64,000 nucleotides of DNA from Candidatus Onthenecus intestinigallinarum (GTDB lineage Bacteria; Bacillota; Clostridia; Christensenellales; Aristaeellaceae), in contig DVFJ01000001.1 of NCBI GenBank assembly GCA_018713325.1, forward strand, positions 48,230-112,229, given 5' to 3'. Below the pieces are notes generated by a model. It had not been told where the DNA came from, ran no database searches, and worked only from the letters and a program-made list of their open reading frames with translations. Shown one piece after another: positions 32,154 to 40,109 of the stretch; the stretch's first letter is position 1, and the number at the start of each line of letters is the position of its first letter. Position numbers and translations under genes: made by a program.

Positions 32154-34216
32154 CATCCGACTGCGTTGCCGGAGAAGGGCGCGTCCGGCGGGATGAGCGT
32201 CGGGGACGGCGTGGCCGTGGGAATGGCCGTGGCGGTCGGGACGGGCGTGGCCGTGGGGATGGCCGTCGGCGCGGGCGTGGGGCCGGGCGTGGCGGTGACG
32301 AAGAAGGCGTCGGGCTCCGGCGTGCGCATGGCGGTGGGTGCGGGCGACGGGGTGGGCGTGAGCGCGGGCGACGCGGTGGGCGCGGGGGAGACAGTGGGCA
32401 CGGCGCTGGGGCTGAGGTCGGGGCTGTAGAGCAGCGCGAGGGTCTGCTGGCCGGCGACGCCGTCCACGCTCAGGCCGTGGTCGCGCTGGAAGGCCTCGAC
32501 GGCCTCGATGGTGCCGCCGTAATAGCCGCCGGTGACGGTGCCGTGATAGTAGCCCAGCTCCTGGAGCCTGCGCTGCAGGAAGTAGACGGCCTCGCTCTCC
32601 GTGCCGCGCTTGAGGATGCCGGAGTAGGCGGGGAAGTTGACGCCGTCGTAGACGGGCTCGGCGGTGGGCTGCGGGGTGACGGCGGGCAACATGGTGCCGT
32701 AGTCCAGGGGCGGCGGCTTGAGCGACTCGGTGAGCTCGGGGTCGGGCTCGCCCTCGAAGATGCGGATGATCGTGCCCGCCTGGCAGTTGTCATAGATCCA
32801 CTTGGCGTCCGCTACGAGCAGGCGCACGCAGCCGTGGGAGGCGGGCGTGCCCAGCGCCTCGTAGGAGCTGACGGCCAGGTCGTCCTCATTGGGCGAGTAG
32901 TAGAGCACGGAGTGGAAGGCGTTGAGCGAGTCGATGCGGGTCAGGTACTGCGCGTGCGAATCCCACTGCGGGAAGTAGCCCCAACGGGCGCGCTTGGCCG
33001 GCATCTCGACGGTCTCCACAGGCGTGGGATAGCTGGAGGTGCCGGTGGAGCAGATCATCCGGCGCACGACGAGGGTGTACTGCCCGGCTTCGTCCAGGCC
33101 GTAGGCGGTGGTGATCTGGTTGGTCAGATCGACCTCGAGCAGGTAGGGCATGGGCGCGGGCGTGGCCGTCGGGCACGGCGTGGCCCAGGAGGGCACGGGC
33201 TGCGGGTCGGCAAAGAGCGCGGACTGCGTATCCTGCCCGGCGACGCCGTCGACGGTCAGGCCGTTGTTCTTCTGGAAGGCCCGCACCGCGTCGCGCGTGT
33301 GGCGGTAATAGCCGCCGGTGACCTTCGCGTCGAAGTAGCCCAGTTCGGTAAGACGCTGCTGCAGCGCGGCCACGTCGTCGCCGGTGTCGCCGTATTCGAG
33401 CTTGCGCTCATAGGTGAAGGGCATGGGCGTGGCCGAGACGCCCGGCTGCGCGGGCGCAGGCGTGGGGGAGGGCGTGGGCGTTGCGGCGGGCTGCAGGTCG
33501 GCCGGGGAGGCGACCGTGCCGTCCGAGCGCACGCACTCACCCATCATCGCGCCCCACGTGTCCGGGCCGACGACGCCGTCGCGCGACAGGCCGTTGCGCA
33601 GCTGGAACGAGCGCACCGCCTCCTCGGTCTTGTCGTAGTAGCCGCCGGTCACGTTCTCGCGGAAGTAGCCCAGCTCGGCCAGGCGCGTCTGCACGGCGCG
33701 CACGTCGTCGCCCTCCGCGCCGTAGGTCAGCGTGCGCGTGAACGTCGCGCCCGCATAGGCCGAGCCCGTGGGCGCGGGCGTCGCCGTGGCCGGGATGATC
33801 CATCCGCTGGTGTCCAGCGTGGGCGCGGCAGCCGGCGTGGGCGTCGCCGCGGGCGCCACGCCGCCGATGGACGCGGCGTTCTCGTCCATGAGCGTATTCC
33901 AGGTGGTGGCGTTGACGCGGCCGGTCTGCGCCAGGCCCGTGCGCTGCTGGAAGGCGAGCACCGCCGCGCCGACGGCCTCGTCATATACGTCGCCCGAGCC
34001 GTCGGCCAGATAGCCCAGCGCGAACAGGCGCTGACGCACCAGCGAGACAGCCTCGCCCGTGGCGCCCACGTACAGCTGCGCAAAGGGCGTGGGCGCGGGC
34101 GCGGCGTCCTGCGCCGCACCGGCCTCGGACGATTCGGGCATGACGATGATCTCCGCGCGCACACAGGGCGCGAACAGGAACAGCAGCAGGCATAGCAGCG
34201 CGGCGGCGCGTTTCAT
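32153..34216 (-). CDS. L,D-transpeptidase with four peptidoglycan-binding domains
   Basis: A 687-residue exported enzyme. Signal peptide 1-21. Four PG_binding_1 modules lie near 46-112, 160-228, 272-337 and 525-590, each with the pattern LQ..L..LGY...G.YD..T..AV..FQ...GL. Proline/threonine linkers separate them. The YkuD transpeptidase domain (about 355-480) carries the active-site motif ASHGCVRLL preceded by FHSVLYY, so it can make 3-3 crosslinks or attach proteins. Inserting the catalytic domain between module three and four is unusual. The last 80 residues are a Thr/Pro/Ala repeat. RBS AAGGAG. Likely acts on the vegetative wall or spore cortex. Confidence 0.9.
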   Translation of the reverse strand: MKRAAALLCLLLFLFAPCVRAEIIVMPESSEAGAAQDAAPAPTPFAQLYVGATGEAVSLVRQRLFALGYLADGSGDVYDEAVGAAVLAFQQRTGLAQTGRVNATTWNTLMDENAASIGGVAPAATPTPAAAPTLDTSGWIIPATATPAPTGSAYAGATFTRTLTYGAEGDDVRAVQTRLAELGYFRENVTGGYYDKTEEAVRSFQLRNGLSRDGVVGPDTWGAMMGECVRSDGTVASPADLQPAATPTPSPTPAPAQPGVSATPMPFTYERKLEYGDTGDDVAALQQRLTELGYFDAKVTGGYYRHTRDAVRAFQKNNGLTVDGVAGQDTQSALFADPQPVPSWATPCPTATPAPMPYLLEVDLTNQITTAYGLDEAGQYTLVVRRMICSTGTSSYPTPVETVEMPAKRARWGYFPQWDSHAQYLTRIDSLNAFHSVLYYSPNEDDLAVSSYEALGTPASHGCVRLLVADAKWIYDNCQAGTIIRIFEGEPDPELTESLKPPPLDYGTMLPAVTPQPTAEPVYDGVNFPAYSGILKRGTESEAVYFLQRRLQELGYYHGTVTGGYYGGTIEAVEAFQRDHGLSVDGVAGQQTLALLYSPDLSPSAVPTVSPAPTASPALTPTPSPAPTAMRTPEPDAFFVTATPGPTPAPTAIPTATPVPTATAIPTATPSPTLIPPDAPFSGNAVG

Positions 34217-34247
34217 GGGCGCATCTCCTTCTGGTGGACTTACGTCT

Positions 34248-34276
34248 ATTGTAACCGGACGCGTCGGTTTTTGCAA
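34248..34276 (-). promoter_or_regulatory. Promoter of the L,D-transpeptidase gene
   Basis: Minus strand TTGCAA (34276-34271), 17 bases, TACAAT (34253-34248). Confidence 0.72.
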
Positions 34277-34316
34277 GATTTGTCGAATCGCGCCGCGCCC
34301 CACGCACATGAGACGA

Positions 34317-34345
34317 TTGACAAGGGCAAATGCCTGCCTTATAAT
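34317..34345 (+). promoter_or_regulatory. Promoter of the PHP-domain gene
   Basis: TTGACA (34317-34322), 17 bases, TATAAT (34340-34345); 37 bases before the start codon. Confidence 0.85.
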
Positions 34346-34381
34346 GAAGCAAAATTCAGGAAACGCCAGGGGGGACGCGAC

Positions 34382-35311
34382 ATGATCAGACAGGAAGCCT
34401 TCGCCCATCCCCAGTGGGGATGGCTCAAGACGAGCTTGCACACGCACACCACGCGCTCCGACGGCCCGTTCACGCCGGAGGAGACGCTGCGCCTGTACGC
34501 CCGGATGGGCTACGACGCCGTCGCACTGACGGATCACCGCATCTACAACCGCCGGGCCTTTGCGCCGGAGACGGGCGTGCTCGTGCTGCCCGGCATCGAG
34601 ACGGACGGCGGCGGGCGCGGCGCGGCGCGCGGCACCTGCTTTCACACCGTGGGCATCGGCGGGATGGGGGACGGCGGGTTTGCGCAGGACGAGCGCGTGC
34701 CCACCCTGCCTGCGGACGGCCCGGCAGGCTATCAGCCGATGATCGACCAGATGCGCGCGCAGGACAACTTTGTGATCTACGCGCACCCGCAGTGGAGCCG
34801 CACGCCTGCGCGGGCATTCGAGGGCCTGACGGGCCTTGACGCGATGGAGATCTGGAACACCGGCTGCGCGATGGAGAACGACATGGATGTGGACAACGGC
34901 TTCCTTTGGGACGAGCTGCTGCGCGCGGGACGGCGCGTATGGGCCGTGGCCACGGACGACGGCCACAGCCCGGACCGGCTCGGCGGCGGCTGGGTGATGG
35001 TCAACGCCCATAAGGACGCGGACGACGTGCTGCGCGCGCTGCGGGCGGGCGCGTTCTATGCCTCCTGCGGGCCGGAGATCCACGACTTTTACGTGCAGGA
35101 CGGCCGGGCCGTCGTTACATGCAGCCCCGCGGCCTACGTGCTCTTCGCCGGGACGCACAGGCCCTGGTGGGTCAAGGCGGCCGCGCCGCAGGGCCCCACG
35201 ACGCAGGCCGTCTTCCCCCTGGAGGGGGACGACCTGCCCGGCGCCTTCGTGCGCGCCGTCGTCGTGGACGCGCAGGGGCGGCGCGCCTGGACGAACCCGA
35301 TCTTCCTGTGA
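34382..35311 (+). CDS. PHP-domain metal-dependent phosphoesterase-like protein
   Basis: A 309-residue protein with the PHP fold. Metal-ligand motifs seen are SLHTHTTRSDG (about 18-28), VALTDHR, VLPGIETDG, NFVIYAHPQWS, and ATDDGHS near residue 200. The first 215 residues form the PHP barrel; the last 95 are a beta-rich extension. PHP proteins hydrolyse phosphoesters such as nucleotides or histidinol phosphate; the substrate is not evident. Monocistronic with a consensus promoter; RBS GGGGGG. Divergent from the L,D-transpeptidase. Confidence 0.85.
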   Translation: MIRQEAFAHPQWGWLKTSLHTHTTRSDGPFTPEETLRLYARMGYDAVALTDHRIYNRRAFAPETGVLVLPGIETDGGGRGAARGTCFHTVGIGGMGDGGFAQDERVPTLPADGPAGYQPMIDQMRAQDNFVIYAHPQWSRTPARAFEGLTGLDAMEIWNTGCAMENDMDVDNGFLWDELLRAGRRVWAVATDDGHSPDRLGGGWVMVNAHKDADDVLRALRAGAFYASCGPEIHDFYVQDGRAVVTCSPAAYVLFAGTHRPWWVKAAAPQGPTTQAVFPLEGDDLPGAFVRAVVVDAQGRRAWTNPIFL

Positions 35312-35417
35312 GGCCGGAATGAATGACGCTGTTTTGTAATTGACGTCATTTATGAAAAAAGACCGGATAAAACATGAGAAAAATGAAATAATTTGAAAAA
35401 CAAACGTCAGTTTTTGC

Positions 35418-35446
35418 TTGACATCAGGGGGAGGGTCTGCTATACT
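35418..35446 (+). promoter_or_regulatory. Promoter of glnA
   Basis: TTGACA (35418-35423), 17 bases, TATACT (35441-35446). A perfect palindrome TGACGTCA lies upstream at 35341-35348. No canonical GlnR/TnrA box (TGTNA-N7-TNACA) was found. Confidence 0.8.
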
Positions 35447-35456
35447 CTTTCCCATC

Positions 35457-35505
35457 AGAGCAAGGACGGTCTGGTGAAGAGGCCGCTTGCTCTATTTTTT
35501 GTTTT
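35457..35505 (+). terminator. Promoter-proximal attenuator hairpin in the glnA leader
   Basis: AGAGCAAG/CTTGCTCT (35457-35464 and 35486-35493) encloses a second stem CGGTCT/AGGCCG with a seven-base loop; a two-base GA bulge separates them. A run of six T and GTTTT follow. This is a complete intrinsic terminator starting only a few bases after the expected transcript start and before the glnA start. Transcription of glnA must therefore pass an attenuator. The ANTAR-domain gene downstream is the natural candidate to act on it. Confidence 0.8.
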
Positions 35506-35521
35506 GGGAGGTCGTTTTGCG

Positions 35522-36847
35522 ATGCGCAGCAAGGAAGAGATCATCCGCCTGGTGCGGGAGGGAGATGTGGAGTTTATCCGCATGCAGTTTACGGACATCT
35601 TCGGTCAGCTGAAGAACGTGGCCATCACCGCGTCCCAGATTGAAAAGGCCGTGAACAACCAGATCATGATCGACGGCAGCTCCATCGAGGGCTTCGTGCG
35701 CATCCACGAGTCCGACCAGTACCTGTGGCCGGACCTCGATTCCTATACGGTGCTGCCCTGGCGGCCGCAGCAGGGCAAGGTGGCGCGCCTGATCTGCGAT
35801 GTGCACAACCCGGACGGCACGCCGTTCGTGGGCGACCCGCGCGGCGCGCTCAAGCGCATCCTGAAGAAGGCCGCGGACATGGGCTACTCGTTCAACGTGG
35901 GACCGGAGTGCGAGTTCTTCCTCTTCCAGACGGATGAGGCCGGCCGGCCGACGACGCGCACCTCCGACGAGGCGGGTTACTTCGACCTGGGACCGCTCGA
36001 TCACGGCGAGAGCACCCGCCGCGAGATCTGCATGGCGCTGGAGCAGATGGGTTTTGAGATCGAGGCCTCGCACCATGAGGTCGCCGCGGGCCAGCACGAG
36101 GTCGACTTCCGCTACGCCGAAGCGCTGACCGCCGCGGATCACATCATGACCTTCAAGCTGGCCGTCAAGACGCTGGCGCAGAAGAACGGCCTGCACGCCA
36201 CGTTCATGCCCAAGCCGGTATTCGGCATCAATGGCAGCGGCATGCACACGAACATGTCCCTCTTCCGCGACGGACGCAACGCCTTCGCCGATCCCTCCGA
36301 CCCCCGCGGGCTGTCCAAAGAGGCCTACTCGTTCATCGCCGGCCTGCTGGCCCATGCGCGGGCAATGGCGGCCGTGACCAACCCGCTGGTGAACAGCTAC
36401 AAGCGGCTCGTGCCCGGCTATGAGGCGCCCTGCTACCTGGCCTGGTCCGCCAGCAACCGCTCTGCGCTCATCCGCATCCCCGCCGCGCGCGGCTCTGCCA
36501 CCCGCGTGGAGCTGCGCTGCCCCGACCCGGCCTGCAACCCGTACCTGGCGCTGTGCGTGTGCCTGGCCGCGGGCCTGGACGGCATCGAGCGCGGGCTGAC
36601 GCCGCCGCCGGAAATCACGGAGAACATCTTTGCGATGGATGCGGCCACGCGCGCTACCCATGGCATCGCCAACCTGCCCGCCACGCTCAAGGAGGCGACC
36701 GACCTGATGCGCGCCGACCCGCTGATCTGTGGCGCGCTGGGCGAGCACATCACCACGCAGTACGCCGCGGGCAAGGACGCCGAGTGGGAGGCCTACCGCA
36801 CCCACGTCAGCGACTGGGAGATCGAGCGGTATCTGACCGTATTCTGA
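35522..36847 (+). CDS. glnA: Glutamine synthetase, type I
   Basis: Makes glutamine from glutamate, ammonia and ATP in the cytoplasm. The 441-residue length and sequence match GSI-alpha: IRMQFTDIFGQLKNV, NVGPECEFFLF, HHEVAAGQHEVDFRY, the NGSGMHTNMSLF ammonia/glutamate site, and RGSATRVELRCPDPACNPYLAL. The tyrosine adenylylation loop of GSI-beta (NLYDLPP) is replaced by GIANLPATLKEA, so regulation is likely not by adenylylation. GGGAGG lies ten bases before the ATG. Expression probably depends on the leader hairpin, and the next gene is an ANTAR regulator. Confidence 0.97.
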   Translation: MRSKEEIIRLVREGDVEFIRMQFTDIFGQLKNVAITASQIEKAVNNQIMIDGSSIEGFVRIHESDQYLWPDLDSYTVLPWRPQQGKVARLICDVHNPDGTPFVGDPRGALKRILKKAADMGYSFNVGPECEFFLFQTDEAGRPTTRTSDEAGYFDLGPLDHGESTRREICMALEQMGFEIEASHHEVAAGQHEVDFRYAEALTAADHIMTFKLAVKTLAQKNGLHATFMPKPVFGINGSGMHTNMSLFRDGRNAFADPSDPRGLSKEAYSFIAGLLAHARAMAAVTNPLVNSYKRLVPGYEAPCYLAWSASNRSALIRIPAARGSATRVELRCPDPACNPYLALCVCLAAGLDGIERGLTPPPEITENIFAMDAATRATHGIANLPATLKEATDLMRADPLICGALGEHITTQYAAGKDAEWEAYRTHVSDWEIERYLTVF

Positions 36848-36877
36848 GAAATCCACCATCGGAGGGAGGCGAACGGC

Positions 36878-37389
36878 GTGACGGTCGTCGTGGCGTTTTC
36901 CCGGCCCGAGACGGCGCAGCGCTTTGCCGGTGCGCTCGAGGCCGAAGGCCTGTCCGTGCTGCGCGTGTGCACGGCGGGCGCGCAGGCGCTGCGCGCGCTG
37001 GAACCGTGCGAGGACGCGGTGCTCGTGTGCGGCGCGCGCCTCCCTGACCGGACCGCAGACGAGTTGGCGCGCGACCTGGACGGCCGGCCGCCGTGCTCGT
37101 CGCCGCGCGCCCCGAGTGGCTGGCGCTATGCGAGGAGCCGTCGCTGCACCAGCTGGCGCTGCCCGCCTCGGGCACGCAGCTGGCCGGCGCCGTGCGCGCA
37201 ATCGTGCGCCGGCAGAGCCGGCCCGCATCCAGAACAGCGGACGAGGGGCGACTGATCGGCGAGGCCAAGCGCGCGCTCATGGCGCGCGGCATGACCGAGG
37301 CCGAGGCGCACCGCTTCTTGCAGCGCGAGAGCATGCGCCTGGGCGTGCGCATGGCCGTGTGCGCGCGCATGGCGCTGGACAGGAACTGA
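36878..37389 (+). pseudogene. ANTAR-domain RNA-binding regulator, frameshifted
   Basis: Two overlapping frames together encode a protein of about 170 residues. Frame one, from GTG 36878, gives a receiver-like domain (VVVAFSRPETAQRFAGALEAEG, VLVCGARLPDRTADELARDL) in which the phosphorylated aspartate is not conserved. Near 37081-37092, in a GC-only run, the reading must shift by one base to continue as AVLVAARPEWLAL. The second frame ends in an ANTAR domain (LIGEAKRALMARGMTEAEAHRFLQ, then ESMRLGVRMAVCARMAL). ANTAR proteins bind leader RNA and block terminators, and glnA-linked members are known. The shift could be a real mutation, a sequencing error or programmed. Confidence 0.75.
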
Positions 37390-37399
37390 GAAAAGACAG

Positions 37400-37453
37400 G
37401 CGCATCCGCCGGCCCCCGCCGATGTATGGCGCGGGCGCAGCGGATGCGCTTTG
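37400..37453. terminator. Terminator after the glnA-ANTAR unit
   Basis: GCGCATCCGC (37400-37409) pairs with GCGGATGCGC (37440-37449), followed by TTTG; the genes on both sides converge here. Confidence 0.6.
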
Positions 37454-37466
37454 CTGTGCGGAAAAA

Positions 37467-38051
37467 TTAAGCCTCGAGCGCGGCCATCGCCGCGTTGATG
37501 GCGGCCTCGTCGGGCTTCATGTGCTCCAGCGTGTCCGAGAGCAGCCGGTCCAGATCCCAGCCCAGCATCGAAGCGCCGCCGGCGATCACCTCGCGCGAGC
37601 AGCCCGCCGCGAAGGACGGCGTCTTGAACTTCTTCTTGAGGCTCTTGAGCTCCATGTCCTGGATGCTGCCCGAGGGGCGCATGCGCGCCGCCGCGCCGAT
37701 CAGGCCCGTGAGTTCGTCTACGGCGTAGAGCACCTTTTCCATCTCGTGCTCGGGCTGAAGCTCCGAGCACAGCCCGTAGCCGTGGCAGGCGACGGCGTGC
37801 ACCAGCCGCTCCGACGCGCCGTGCGCGCGCAGGATCTCGCGGCACTTGGTGCAGTGCTCGTCCGGATAGCGCTCAAAGTCGACGTCGTGCAGCAGGCCCA
37901 CGACCGTCCAGAAGTCGCGCTCCCCGCCGTAGCCCAGCGCGTCGGCAAAGCGGCCCATCACCGCCGCGACCGTCATCGCGTGGCGCAGGTGGAAGGGCTC
38001 GGCGTTGTATTCGCGCAGCAGCGCGAGGGCCGAATCATACGTGAATTCCAT
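37467..38051 (-). CDS. HD-domain (HDIG) hydrolase
   Basis: A 194-residue single-domain protein. The HD metal site is visible as FHLRHAMTVAAVMGRF, VGLLHDVDFERYP (His-Asp) and VHAVACHGYGL. It resembles the HDIG proteins of Clostridia with no assigned substrate; relatives hydrolyse nucleotides or phosphate esters. Start 38051 has AGGAGG upstream. Monocistronic and convergent with the glnA unit. Confidence 0.82.
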   Translation of the reverse strand: MEFTYDSALALLREYNAEPFHLRHAMTVAAVMGRFADALGYGGERDFWTVVGLLHDVDFERYPDEHCTKCREILRAHGASERLVHAVACHGYGLCSELQPEHEMEKVLYAVDELTGLIGAAARMRPSGSIQDMELKSLKKKFKTPSFAAGCSREVIAGGASMLGWDLDRLLSDTLEHMKPDEAAINAAMAALEA

Positions 38052-38149
38052 GCGGATGCCTCCTGTGGCGGGGCGCGCCCGCCCGTGTTTGCCGTCTAGC
38101 ATAGCGCGGGCGGACGCTTTTGTCAAGGCGATTTTGCCGGCGCGGCGGT

Positions 38150-38177
38150 TGAAAACCCGGCGCGCATATACTATAAT
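38150..38177 (+). promoter_or_regulatory. Promoter of the small membrane protein-GNAT-HAD operon
   Basis: TTGAAA (38150-38155), 16 bases, TATAAT (38172-38177). Confidence 0.7.
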
Positions 38178-38226
38178 GAAGCCATCCTACGCTTTGCGCC
38201 GGGCCGCCGGCGGAGGGGAGAACCGC

Positions 38227-38388
38227 ATGAAGCACCTGTACCGCGCCCTGATGGCCTTTTTGCTGCTGCTGCTGGCCGTGGGCATCTATCTGACGCTCGC
38301 GGGGGCGATCCGGCACGCGAACCGCCCGCTCGTGCCGCAGGCGGACGGCGTGACCGCCTGCGCCAGCCCGATGGGAGGGAACGCGTGA
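38227..38388 (+). CDS. Small single-span membrane protein
   Basis: A 53-residue protein with one hydrophobic helix (about 8-27, LMAFLLLLLAVGIYLTLAG) after a short basic start. Function unknown. It has a good promoter and GGAGGGGAG ribosome binding site, and its TGA overlaps the following GNAT start region (GTGATG), so it is part of a three-gene coupled operon. Confidence 0.6.
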   Translation: MKHLYRALMAFLLLLLAVGIYLTLAGAIRHANRPLVPQADGVTACASPMGGNA

Positions 38389-38978
38389 TGCTGCGCCTGT
38401 ACGGCGGCGGCCTGTTCGACCTGCCGCCCCTGCAAACGCGCCGCCTCCTGCTGCGGCGCGTCGTCATGGCTGACGCGCGCGACATCTTCGACTACAGCCG
38501 TGACGAGGAGGTTGCCCGTCACGTGCTGTGGGAGGCCCAGCGCTCGGTGCGCGACGCGCGCGCCTACGTGCGCTATCTGCAGCGCCTCTACCGCGCGGGC
38601 CAGCCCTCGAGCTGGGGGATCGTCGAGCAGGCGTCGGGCCGTCTGATCGGCACGATCGGCTTCATGGCCTACAGCCCCGAGCACAACAGCGCCGAGGTCG
38701 GCTATTCGCTCGCCCGCTCGCACTGGAACCGCGGGCTCATGACCGAGGCGCTGCGCGAGGTGCTGCGCCACGCCTTTGAGGACATGCAGTTGCACCGCGT
38801 CGAGGCGCAGTTCGAGCTGGACAATCCCGCCTCCGGCCGCGTGATGGAGAAGGCCGGCATGCGCCGCGAGGGCGTGCTGCGGGGGCGGCTGTACAACAAG
38901 GGCCGCTATGTGGACGTGGCGCTGTACGCGATGCTGCGCGAGGACTACGCCGCCAGGAAGGGAGGAGTCGCGCCGTGA
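38388..38978 (+). CDS. GNAT acetyltransferase, RimJ/RimL type
   Basis: A 196-residue GNAT of the RimJ/RimL/SpeG-like group: LQTRRLLLRRVVMADARDIFDYSRDEEV, IGTIGFMAYSPEHNSAEVGYSLARSHWNRGLMTEALR (acetyl-CoA binding region) and LDNPASGRVMEKAGMRREGVLRGRLY. Such enzymes acetylate N-terminal amines or small molecules. Start ATG 38388 with GGGAGGG nine bases before; GTG 38385 is an alternative. The next gene starts at GTG 38975 within the stop (GTGA). Confidence 0.88.
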   Translation: MLRLYGGGLFDLPPLQTRRLLLRRVVMADARDIFDYSRDEEVARHVLWEAQRSVRDARAYVRYLQRLYRAGQPSSWGIVEQASGRLIGTIGFMAYSPEHNSAEVGYSLARSHWNRGLMTEALREVLRHAFEDMQLHRVEAQFELDNPASGRVMEKAGMRREGVLRGRLYNKGRYVDVALYAMLREDYAARKGGVAP

Positions 38979-39790
38979 TCCGCCTGATTGCCAGCGACAT
39001 GGACGGCACGCTGCTGGATGAGCAAAAGCGCCTGCCCCCGCGCTTTGAGGGCGTCGTGCGCCGCCTGCGCGCGCAGGGCGTGCGCTTTGCGGTGGCCAGC
39101 GGCCGCCAGTACGAGACGCTGCTGCGCGACTTCCCGCGGCTGGCGGACGAGCTGATCTTCATCGCCGAAAACGGCGCCATGGCCGCCGACGGCCGCCGTC
39201 TCCTGTTCGTCGACTCCGTGCCGCCCGAGCAGGCCGCGCGGGCGCTGCGGGCGATGCACGCGCTGCAGGGCGTGTATCCCATCCTGTGCACGGCGCACGG
39301 CGCGTTCATCGAGGATGCGGACGAGGCGTTCGAGGCGAAGGCGCGCATGTACTACGAGCGCGTGGAGCGCGTGCCCGACCTGATCCCGCTGTGCGCGCAG
39401 GGCGAGGTGTGCAAGATCGCCGCCTACGACCCGCAGGGCGCGGAGGGGCGCAGCTTTGACGCGCTGCGCGGCGCGCTGCCGGAGCTTTCCGTCATCCTCT
39501 CCGCCGCGACCTGGTCGGACGTCATGCGCCCCGGCGTCAGCAAGGGCAGCGCCATGCGCGCCCTGCAGCGCAGCCTTGGGATCGATCCCGGGGAATGCAT
39601 GGCCTTTGGCGACTACCTCAACGACCTGGAGCTGCTGCAGGCCTGCGAGCACAGCTACGCCATGCGCAACGCGCACCCGCGCCTCAAGGCGGCGGCGCGC
39701 TTTGAGGCCCCGGGCAACGACGAGGACGGCGTGATGCGCGTGCTGCGCGAAGCGTTCGACCTGGAGGCCGAATTTGGGCCCGCGCATTGA
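38975..39790 (+). CDS. Cof-type HAD phosphatase
   Basis: A 271-residue HAD hydrolase of subfamily IIB. Motif I is IASDMDGTLLDE (nucleophile Asp 8), motif II VASGRQYETL, motif III lysine in SKGSAMRALQ, and motif IV FGDYLNDLELL. Probably dephosphorylates sugar phosphates or a cofactor intermediate. GTG start overlaps the GNAT stop. Its stop codon TGA lies inside the -35 TTGACA of the metG T-box promoter. Confidence 0.92.
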   Translation: MIRLIASDMDGTLLDEQKRLPPRFEGVVRRLRAQGVRFAVASGRQYETLLRDFPRLADELIFIAENGAMAADGRRLLFVDSVPPEQAARALRAMHALQGVYPILCTAHGAFIEDADEAFEAKARMYYERVERVPDLIPLCAQGEVCKIAAYDPQGAEGRSFDALRGALPELSVILSAATWSDVMRPGVSKGSAMRALQRSLGIDPGECMAFGDYLNDLELLQACEHSYAMRNAHPRLKAAARFEAPGNDEDGVMRVLREAFDLEAEFGPAH

Positions 39791-39816
39791 CAAGCGTCCG
39801 GCCAAGCCCTTATAAT
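39787..39816 (+). promoter_or_regulatory. Promoter of the metG T-box transcript
   Basis: TTGACA (39787-39792), 18 bases, TATAAT (39811-39816). The -35 contains the stop codon of the preceding gene. Confidence 0.85.
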
Positions 39817-39823
39817 AGGGAAA

Positions 39824-40065
39824 GCGATGAAGAAGAGAGTAGCGCGGCGGCGGCCTCCGCAGAGAGCCGGGGCAGGTGAGAGCCGGCGGGGCGGCGCGCG
39901 CGAACATGGCTTTGGAGCGCTTGCGCCAAACGACGGGCATGCCCCGGCCTCAGGCGCGACGGCAGGCCCCGTTACAGGCCGCGCGAGGCGCGCCCTCCGG
40001 CGCGCGAAGCAGGGTGGTACCACGGAGCCGCATCCGTCCTTGCCAGGTGGCAGGGGCGTTTTTTT
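39824..40065 (+). promoter_or_regulatory. T-box leader controlling metG
   Basis: The region has AGAGAGCCGGGGC and GGTGAGAGCCGGC typical of the Stem I apex, then GCGAACATGGCTTTGGAG, where ATG at 39906-39908 sits in the specifier loop position and reads methionine. The T-box AGCAGGGTGGTACCACGGA (40009-40027) and a terminator CGTCCTTGCC-AGGT-GGCAGGGGCG plus T run (40035-40065) follow. Uncharged tRNA-Met should induce metG. Confidence 0.93.
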
Positions 40066-40109
40066 CGTCCCGGATGGGACGGCCAACATGCATGAAGCGA
40101 GGGAGAACC

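Noticed and set aside
32166..32429. Glycine/valine repeat protein on the plus strand
   Set aside because: This is antisense of the Thr/Pro repeat tail of the L,D-transpeptidase.
35331..35400. GlnR/TnrA operator before glnA
   Set aside because: Only a TGACGTCA palindrome and AT-rich sequence were found; nothing fits TGTNA-N7-TNACA.
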